Of a stretch of 17,122 bases of DNA, positions 6,882 through 13,400 are shown piece after piece. Position 1 is the first letter of the stretch; each line of letters begins with the position of its first letter. Position numbers and translations under genes: made by a program. The DNA lies in assembly GCA_049423065.1 (NCBI GenBank), contig JBMSQB010000090.1, positions 1 to 17,122 on the forward strand, written 5' to 3'. The notes under the pieces are model-generated. The model saw only the letters and a list, made by a program, of their open reading frames with translations, had not been told where the DNA came from and did not search any database. This DNA comes from SYIM01 sp041182885 (GTDB lineage: Bacteria; Pseudomonadota; Gammaproteobacteria; Burkholderiales; Burkholderiaceae_E).

Positions 6882-7302
6882 AGCCGAGCGTGAACAGCCC
6901 GTTGGGTGGAATCTTGCGCCAGTAGCCCCACTCGGAAATATCGAAAACCTTTCGGCCGGTGAGCTGCGGCCCGGCCCAGCTGGTCATGCGGCCGATCCGG
7001 TGCATCTGGTTGTCGCAATCGTATTCATTGGTGTAACGGCGCGACATCACGCCATCGGGGTCAGGCACCTTGAGGTCCTGCATCTCGAGCACCCGCCGGA
7101 TGGCACCGTCCCGCTGCAAGGTCGTCCGGTCCATGTAGAGCGTGAGCGCTGGCGTGTCGCCCAGTTTTTCCCAGGGCGGCTCCACCGTCTGGCCGAGTGC
7201 CGGGTTCATCACCATGCAAAGTACGAGCAACGCCAGGGTCAGCGCCCGGGTGCCCGTCGAACGGCTGCGCAACCCTGCGACCATTTCGGTCACTCCCGTC
7301 AT
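6835..7302 (-). CDS. secreted protein resembling surface-adhesin protein E
   Basis: A 155-residue protein with an extended signal peptide: an Arg-rich n-region, a hydrophobic core around residues 20-34 (LTLALLVLCMVMN), and probable cleavage after PALG near residue 37. The mature part resembles the small adhesin-E domain found in many beta- and gammaproteobacteria: LTLYMDRTTLQRDGAIRRV, then YTNEYDCDNQMHRIGRM, SEWGYWRKIPPNGL and a final FKRLC. The two cysteines (in YDCD and KRLC) are placed as for a disulfide. The start ATG overlaps the stop of the upstream acyltransferase gene as ATGA, so the two are translationally coupled. Its 3' end overlaps the convergent carbonic-anhydrase-like gene. Exported location is well supported. 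An adhesive role is only the family name; many members look like general envelope proteins. Confidence 0.78.
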   Translation of the reverse strand: MTGVTEMVAGLRSRSTGTRALTLALLVLCMVMNPALGQTVEPPWEKLGDTPALTLYMDRTTLQRDGAIRRVLEMQDLKVPDPDGVMSRRYTNEYDCDNQMHRIGRMTSWAGPQLTGRKVFDISEWGYWRKIPPNGLFTLGFKRLCPPRAGESLSP

Positions 7303-8288
7303 AAATAGGTGCCGGCCAGCGTGCGGACTGCGCCACCGGTTCCCAGTTTGAATCGCGAAATACCCGGGAGGGAATGCGTGTTGACGCCCCCCAGATCGAT
7401 GGCGGCCAGACCCCGCTCACGCAGAAGGAGCGAGGCCCGCCAAAGCAGCAGATTGTGCGCGTTCAGGTCGCGGCCGGTGTCATCTGCCCAGCCGATATGG
7501 TAGGTCGCAACGCTTCCGTGCAGCAGAAACAGCATGGCCGCGACCGTCTTGCCCTCGAAATCCGCGCGCGCGATCACGAACGCAGCGGCGGGTGATGCGG
7601 CAACGTCGATCCAGTGGGTCACGAAGTCGGTCGGCAGACCGTGAAAGTTGCGCGACTCCCGCTGCCGGCCCTCGCGCTCGAGAAGTTCCCGACATTTGGG
7701 AACATTCGAATTGACGTGAACCTGCAGTTTCTTCTCGGTTTCGGCCTTGACCAGCCGGTTTCGCCATTTGCCGTCAAAGGCCGCGCGCAGCGTCTCGGGC
7801 GGCTGGGTGAGGTCGAGCACGACTGTGGAATAGCCGGTCATTACCCGTCGCAAACCCGCGACTTCGGCGGGGACAAGCTCCGCCGCGGTCCGATCGGGCG
7901 AAAACAGCGTGACGCGAAGCCTTGGCGCCGGCAGCTCGGTGCGCAGCCGCCGGTACAACGCGTGTCGCGCCTGCGCATCCAGCCCGGGCGCCCAGACCGG
8001 GCCGCGGGTGCAGGAGGAGAGCGACAGGTAGGCTGGAATGCGCCGGCAGATGAACTGCGCGAGCCCCACCGGCTGGCCCTCGTGCTCCACCAGCGCGCGG
8101 TGTATCCGCACACCCAGCCTGGCCAGCGCCGCGCCATAGCCCCAGCTCTGCTGGAGCGCACCGTGGTGCTCGCGATGAAATGCATCCCAGACTTTTGGCG
8201 AGCCGGGGTCCCAGATCAGATTCATGCCGATATAATAGGCAAACCTCGCGCGCCGGGGCTGCCCCGTGGTCAAGAACCCGAGCCCCAT
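7299..8288 (-). CDS. FemAB/BioF2-like GNAT-superfamily acyltransferase
   Basis: A 329-residue protein of the FemAB-like acetyltransferase group. The best-known members add amino acids to lipid II; others work in exopolysaccharide or cell-envelope modification. Supporting features are HGALQQSWGYG near residue 42, the basic GKWRNRLVKAETEKKLQV stretch in the middle, the GNAT-like core with TYHIGWADDTGRDLNAHNLL, and the C-terminal DLGGVNTHSLPGISRFKLG (298-316), which matches the DfGG...RFKegfG pattern of the family. The ATG at 8286-8288 has an AAGGGG site upstream; a second in-frame ATG at codon 22 has a poorer site. The gene ends in an ATGA overlap with the adhesin-E-like gene. A sigma-28-like promoter for the opposite strand lies across its start. 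The actual acyl donor and acceptor are unknown. Confidence 0.82.
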   Translation of the reverse strand: MGLGFLTTGQPRRARFAYYIGMNLIWDPGSPKVWDAFHREHHGALQQSWGYGAALARLGVRIHRALVEHEGQPVGLAQFICRRIPAYLSLSSCTRGPVWAPGLDAQARHALYRRLRTELPAPRLRVTLFSPDRTAAELVPAEVAGLRRVMTGYSTVVLDLTQPPETLRAAFDGKWRNRLVKAETEKKLQVHVNSNVPKCRELLEREGRQRESRNFHGLPTDFVTHWIDVAASPAAAFVIARADFEGKTVAAMLFLLHGSVATYHIGWADDTGRDLNAHNLLLWRASLLLRERGLAAIDLGGVNTHSLPGISRFKLGTGGAVRTLAGTYL

Positions 8289-8296
8289 GCCGATTA
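8270..8296 (+). promoter_or_regulatory. sigma-28 (FliA) type flagellar promoter upstream of motAB
   Basis: TCAA (8270-8273) is followed by exactly 15 bases and then GCCGATTA (8289-8296). The sigma-28 consensus is TAAA or TCAAG, a spacer of this length, and GCCGATAA, so only one base of the -10 element differs. It points toward the small membrane ORF and motA, which are classic class-3 flagellar targets. Transcription would begin near 8303-8308. The element overlaps the first codons and leader of the divergent acyltransferase gene. Confidence 0.68.
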
Positions 8297-8345
8297 CCCC
8301 TTACCACTGCTGAGTTTGGCCAGGACGGAAAAAACAGGGCGGCAC

Positions 8346-8513
8346 GTGGTGCTGGGCCACGATATCCCGAAACCGAGGCTGACCCTCGCGGGACTGGCCC
8401 TGTGCATCGCCTACCTCGGAATTCCTGTTGTCATTGTCGGCAACCTGATCGATTTTGGACTGCAACTGGCCTTTGGCTGGTGCATCGGGGTGTGGTGCCT
8501 GTTTAAGTCTTGA
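8346..8513 (+). CDS. probable small membrane protein upstream of motA
   Basis: A frame of 55 codons from GTG at 8346 (GTG at 8349 or TTG slightly upstream are alternatives). After a short polar start (GHDIPKPR) it encodes a strongly hydrophobic run, LTLAGLALCIAYLGIPVVIV, then GNLIDFGLQLAFGWCIGVW and FKS at the end: one or two membrane segments. Third codon positions are mostly G/C, like the neighbours. The motA Shine-Dalgarno (GAGG, 8512-8515) overlaps its TGA stop, which suggests coupled translation. It lies between the sigma-28-like promoter and motA, so it would be made with the stator. I know no family for it. The frame continues as an antisense shadow through the acyltransferase gene; only the portion after 8313 is a candidate. 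Confidence 0.5.
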   Translation: MVLGHDIPKPRLTLAGLALCIAYLGIPVVIVGNLIDFGLQLAFGWCIGVWCLFKS

Positions 8514-8522
8514 GGGCTTGCC

Positions 8523-9386
8523 ATGTTCTTCTTTATCGGTCTTGCGGTTGTGTTCGGGGCGGTGCTCGGGGGCTATGTTCTTGCCGGCGGCAAGATGGCG
8601 CCCATCATCAAGGCAGCCCCATTCGAGTTCATCATCATCGCGGGTGCCGCCATCGGCGCTGCGCTGGTGGGGAACAGCTTCGACATTTTCAAGGCCGCAA
8701 TGGGCGGTATTGGCAAGTGCATCTCCGGCCCCAAGTGGAAGCAGGAGGACTATCTCAACCTCATCGTGATGGTCGGCAAGCTGCTCGCCGTCATGAAAAA
8801 GGAAGGGGTGGTGGCGCTGGAAGCGCATGTCGAAAACCCGGACTCAAGCCCAATCTTCGGCGAATTCCCCAAGCTCGCCAAAGACCACTCCATCGTTCAG
8901 ATGATTTGCGATCCGCTGCGGCTTGCCATCATCTCGCAGGGCAATCTCGATGCCGACGCGGTGGACGACATCATGAAAACCGCCATCAAGCTCCACCACC
9001 ACGAAGCCATGCGGGCGCCCGCGGCGCTCACCACCATGGCGGGTTCCATGCCGGCGCTGGGCATCGTGGCGTGCGTGCTGGGCGTGGTGAAAACCATGGG
9101 CGCAATCGACCAGCCCCCCGCAGTGCTGGGTGCGCTGATCGGCGCTGCGCTGGTGGGTACCATGCTGGGCGTGTTCCTGTCCTACGGCATGTTCGAACCG
9201 TTCGCGGGGCGCCTGGGCCAGATCGTCGACGAAGAGTCACAGGTCTACAACGTCATTCACCAGATGCTGGTCGCCAACCTGAAGGGTCATCCCCAACCGG
9301 TGGTGATCGAGGCGGCACGTGCGTGCATCAGTCACCACAACCAGCCTTCGTTCTCCGAAGTCTTCGACAGCCTGCGGGGCGGTTGA
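8523..9386 (+). CDS. motA: flagellar motor stator protein MotA
   Basis: A 287-residue inner-membrane protein. With MotB it forms the ion-conducting stator that turns the flagellum. Four membrane segments are visible (about 2-22, 33-51, 172-190 and 201-222), with a large cytoplasmic loop between the second and third. Conserved residues include Pro177 in MPALGIV and Pro226 in MFEPFAG, matching the two essential prolines of E. coli MotA. The torque residues appear as Lys92 (Arg in E. coli) and Glu100 in MKKEGVVALEAHVENP. The ATG at 8523 has a GAGG site seven bases upstream. motB follows after 31 bases. The sequence resembles the common one-gene-pair MotAB of motile proteobacteria, and the whole is probably driven from the sigma-28-like promoter near 8280. 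Confidence 0.95.
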   Translation: MFFFIGLAVVFGAVLGGYVLAGGKMAPIIKAAPFEFIIIAGAAIGAALVGNSFDIFKAAMGGIGKCISGPKWKQEDYLNLIVMVGKLLAVMKKEGVVALEAHVENPDSSPIFGEFPKLAKDHSIVQMICDPLRLAIISQGNLDADAVDDIMKTAIKLHHHEAMRAPAALTTMAGSMPALGIVACVLGVVKTMGAIDQPPAVLGALIGAALVGTMLGVFLSYGMFEPFAGRLGQIVDEESQVYNVIHQMLVANLKGHPQPVVIEAARACISHHNQPSFSEVFDSLRGG

Positions 9387-9417
9387 TGACCCGTCTGGCT
9401 GATAGCGGAGTGCTCTG

Positions 9418-10398
9418 ATGGCCGAAGCCAACGCACCGGCCGCGCCTGCCGCGGCTGAAGGTGAGCCGCCCGCCGACGCAGCGGCGGCGCCTGCCGCTGA
9501 ACGGCCGATCATCCGCAAGATCATCGTCGAGGAGGGTCACGGCGGTGCGCACGGTGGGGCCTGGAAAATTGCGCTCGCCGACATGATGACCGCCATGATG
9601 GCGTTCTTCCTGCTGATGTGGCTCCTGGGCGCCACCAACAGCGATCAGCGAAAGAGCATCGCCGAATATTTCCGGCCCGCGTCCCACAGCCAGATCAAGT
9701 TCGGCGAGCTGGCGGGCTCCGATGGCCTGCTCGGTGGCCGCTCGATCGTCGACCCCGATGGCTTTCCATTCACCGCCAAGCAGACGGCCATGCTGGAGCG
9801 GCTCACCCCGCGCGCGCAGGGTGGCCCCAGCACCGATCAGGGCGCCTCGCAGGAAGAGCAGAACGCGGAAGGCCCACAGAAAGACGCGCCCAGCAACGAC
9901 CCGTCGCGCGGACCAAAGCGCGTGGAAGACGAGCTCAATTTCGAAAAGCTCCAGGAAGAGCTGAAGGAAAAGCTTTCGGAGAGCCCGCAGCTGAAACAGT
10001 TGCAGGATCAGGTGCAGGTCTCGCGCGAAAAAGATGGTCTGCGGATCGAGATCATCGACAAGGCCGACTTCTCGATGTTCAAGCTCGGCACCTCCGATGT
10101 CGAACCGCGGGCGGCGGCGCTGCTCGCCGAGGTCGCCAAGTCGTTGCGCGACCTGCCCAACAAGCTGGCCGTGCGGGGCCATACCGACAGTATCGGATTC
10201 GCGCCAGGCACCGGCCGCAACAACTGGACCCTCTCCACCGAGCGCGCCGACGCCACCCGCCGGCTGATGGAAGCCAATGGGGTCACCACCAAACGGTTCG
10301 AGCGGCTGGAGGGTGTGGCCGATACCATTCCCTTCGTGCCAACAAATCCCGCTGATCCGCGCAACCGTCGAGTTAGTATCACGGTCCTCAATCAGTAG
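9418..10398 (+). CDS. motB: flagellar motor stator protein MotB
   Basis: A 326-residue partner of MotA that anchors the stator to peptidoglycan and carries the ion-binding residue. Residues 1-48 are a long cytoplasmic Ala/Pro-rich tail, ending His/Gly-rich just before the membrane helix (about 49-71). Asp55 in WKIALADMMTAMMAFFL is the ion-carrying aspartate (Asp32 in E. coli), and the context suggests H+ rather than Na+. A charged, flexible linker covers about 130-195. The C-terminal OmpA-like domain (about 195-326) has RGHTDSIG (253-260) and NNWTLSTERA with Arg276, the peptidoglycan-binding signature. The ATG at 9418 has GGAG eight bases upstream. The long N-terminal tail is unlike E. coli but common in other proteobacteria. 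The next gene begins only 53 bases after its stop. Confidence 0.95.
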   Translation: MAEANAPAAPAAAEGEPPADAAAAPAAERPIIRKIIVEEGHGGAHGGAWKIALADMMTAMMAFFLLMWLLGATNSDQRKSIAEYFRPASHSQIKFGELAGSDGLLGGRSIVDPDGFPFTAKQTAMLERLTPRAQGGPSTDQGASQEEQNAEGPQKDAPSNDPSRGPKRVEDELNFEKLQEELKEKLSESPQLKQLQDQVQVSREKDGLRIEIIDKADFSMFKLGTSDVEPRAAALLAEVAKSLRDLPNKLAVRGHTDSIGFAPGTGRNNWTLSTERADATRRLMEANGVTTKRFERLEGVADTIPFVPTNPADPRNRRVSITVLNQ

Positions 10399-10403
10399 CT
10401 GCC

Positions 10404-10434
10404 GCGCGTTCGCCCTGTGGCGAGTTGCTCGCGC
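10404..10434 (+). other. nested inverted repeat between motB and the metalloprotease gene
   Basis: The 53-base gap contains an inner perfect stem TCGCC-CTGT-GGCGA (10410-10423) inside an outer GCGCG/CGCGC pair (10404-10408 with 10430-10434). It could be a weak terminator or attenuator after motB, or an RNA structure near the start of the next gene. There is no T-run, so read-through is likely. Confidence 0.3.
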
Positions 10435-10451
10435 GGAACCGCGCCCTGCAG

Positions 10452-13400
10452 ATGTCTGCCGCCAACTTTCTCGATATCGCCTTGCTCCACCCTGCCGACG
10501 CGGATGGAGCCGCCCCCGCCACCGATGACTTCGCGGCCACCACCGCCACGAGCGGTGTGGTGGCTGCGCGAGGCAGAGTCGTTGGCCAGATCGAAACCGT
10601 GGGCGACGCCGACTGGTTCGCGATCACCCTTGAGGCGGGTGTGGCCTACCAGTTTATCGCCGACACGCTGATCGCCCCGCTGGGCCCTGGCGCGCTGGGC
10701 AACCCCAAGCTTCGTCTGCTCGACGCCTCGGGTCGCCCCCTCGCGGTGGATGACGACAGCTTCGTCGGCACCGACGCGCTGATCCAGTTCACCCCGCAGA
10801 CAAGCGGACGCTGGTTTCTGGAGGTGAGCGGCTCCACCGGCACCCCCGCAACCGGCGCCTACGCGCTGATCGCGCAGGCCGACAGCGGCCGCAACAAGCC
10901 CGCCCTGCTCGCGAGCTACACACTGAGCGACAGGCGTCTCGAGGTGATCTTCGATACCCCCCTCGATGCCATCACCTGGAATGGCAATGTGCTCGCCCAG
11001 CGCGGCAAGGGCGCGGCGCTTTCGCCGATCAGCCTGCAGGGCACGCCCGAGGTGAGCGGTCGCTCGCTCATCTTCAGTCTGAGCGAGGCAGTGGCCCCCG
11101 ATGAATACCTGCTCCTGCGCGGCACCGCGCTGCCCTCGCCCCGGGTGATCACCGCGTTCGAATCGTTCGCGTTGTTTGATGACACCACCACCAGCCTGAT
11201 CCTGGGCGCCGACGGCGACACGCTCATCGACGCATCGGCACTTCCCGGCGATGTCGATATCCTCGATCTTGGCGGCAACAACCGCTTCGTCACGGGCGCC
11301 ACGTTCCGCGCGGCGATCACGGGCGGCGCTGGAAACGATCAGTACCTCGTGGCGCGGGCCGACACCCCGATTCAGGACCTGGGCGGCACCGACAGTGCAA
11401 CGGTGCAGTCATCAGCCACCAAGCTGCCAAGCGATATCGAAACCGTCACCCTGGCTGGAGGCGCCGCACCGCTCCCCTACTGGATTTCAGCGCTGGTGGC
11501 CGACGAGGGTGCGGGTCAGCGCTTTTCCCTGATGCTCCCAGACGGGCGAACCTATTCGTATGCCTTTCCGCAGACCGCGCCCGATTATCTGGATGCGCGC
11601 TACACCGCGGGCTTCAAGGGTTTTTCGGCTGCGCAGGCCGCACAGGCCGAAGCTGCCCTACAACTGATTGCCGCCTCGACGGGTCTGCGGTTCGTGGCCT
11701 CGGACAACGCCGCCGCCGACGACCTGATCGCGTTCGCCCTCAACACCCAGACGGATTCAGCGGGCTACGCGATCCATCCCCGGGGAGAGTGGCTGGGCAG
11801 CGACGTCTTTCTCAATGCCGCAACCATTGGCGCAACCGATCTCGCTCAGGGCAGTTTCGGCGCCTATGCGCTCACCCATGAGATCGGTCACGCACTCGGC
11901 CTCAAACATCCGTTCAGCGCCACCGATTCCACCGGTGACCAGGCGGAACCGCCGTACTTGAGCGCTGCCGAAGACCAGTCCGCCTTCACGATCATGACCT
12001 ACAACGTCGCGAGCGCCGATCGCATGGTCAGGCTGGGTCCGCTCGATGTGGCGGCGCTCCAGTACCTCTATGGGCCCAACCCGGGGGTGCGCGCCGGTGC
12101 AGACCGCTACACCGTGTCGCCCGGCTCGGCCAATTTCATCTGGGATGGTGGCGGCGCCGATGTCATCGACCTCTCCGGGCTCGAGCTTGCCGCCGATGTG
12201 GGCCTGGAACCCGGTTACTGGGGGTTCGTGGGCGCGACGCGGGCCAGCACCATCACCGCGCCCGGACAGATCACGGTCAATGCCGGCACCGCCATCGAAA
12301 ATCTGGTCGGAACGCCCCATGGTGACCGCCTGACGGGCAATGCCCTCGCAAACCGGATCCAGGCCGGCGCGGGTGACGACACTGTAGACGGCGGCGCGGG
12401 CGACGACACGCTGGAGGGCGGCCCCGGGCGTGACAGCCTGGTTGGCTCGAGCGGCAGCGATATGCTCGCGGGGGGCAGCGGTTCCGACATGCTCGTGGGC
12501 GGTGACGGCACAGACCGGGCGACGCTTGAGGGCAACCAGGCGTGGTGGCAGCTCTACGCCAATCCCGATCGTACCGAGCTGGCCGCACTCAATAGCGTCA
12601 CGCTCGAGCTTGACCGGCTGCGGTCGATCGAAACCTTGCAGTTTTCCGATGCGGCGCAGGCAGTGCCGTCGCTGGGCGTAGCGGGCGTACTCATCGCCGA
12701 GTCGACCGACTTTGCACGCAGCGCGGAAGCCGCCCCAGTGCTGCCATCCCAGAGCCTGCGTGCCATGTGGACCGGATCACTCACCGCGACCGATACCGAT
12801 GCCCTCCGAATCACCGTGCCGTCGGGTCATCGCCTCACCAGTGCGCGGCTGATCGACCTGGCTGGCAATGCGCCCGAGAGCGGGCTCAGCTGGTCGCTCA
12901 AGTCGCTCGTCACCGCTGATGCGCAGGCCGTGGCGGGCGGCACGCTCTCACGCGCCAGCTCCAGCACGCAACTGCTCAACGGGGCACCCGTGCCGGGGAG
13001 CTATCTGCTCGAGCTTGGCAACGTGTCATCAACCGGCACTGCAGAGTTCGCAATTGAGCTGCAACTCGCGCGCGCCAACACACGACCTGCCGGCACGCTC
13101 AACATCACGGGCACGCCACGGGCGGGGGAACTTCTGACCGTCAGCCAGACGCTCACCGACCCCGACGGCATTCCCGCTGCGGGCACGGCAGGCGCCATGA
13201 CTTATCAGTGGCGCTCAAACGGCGCTGCCATCGCCGGCGCAACCGGTGCCACCTACCGCGTGTTGCCCGCCGATGTCGGCAGCCGGATCACGGTGAGCGC
13301 CGCCTACACCGATCTGGGCGGCACCGCAGAGACCATGACCAGCGCGCCAAGCAGCGCCGTGCTTGCGCCGCCGGCCGTCGCCGCCCCGAACTACAGTCCG

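Noticed and set aside
8231..8236. Perfect TATAAT on the plus strand upstream of motA
   Set aside because: No -35 element lies 16-18 bases before it, and the bases are explained by the acyltransferase codons on the minus strand; the sigma-28-like element nearby is the better promoter.
10425..10451. TTG start for the giant metalloprotease
   Set aside because: It adds only nine residues, has no better ribosome site than the ATG at 10452, and gives no signal peptide.
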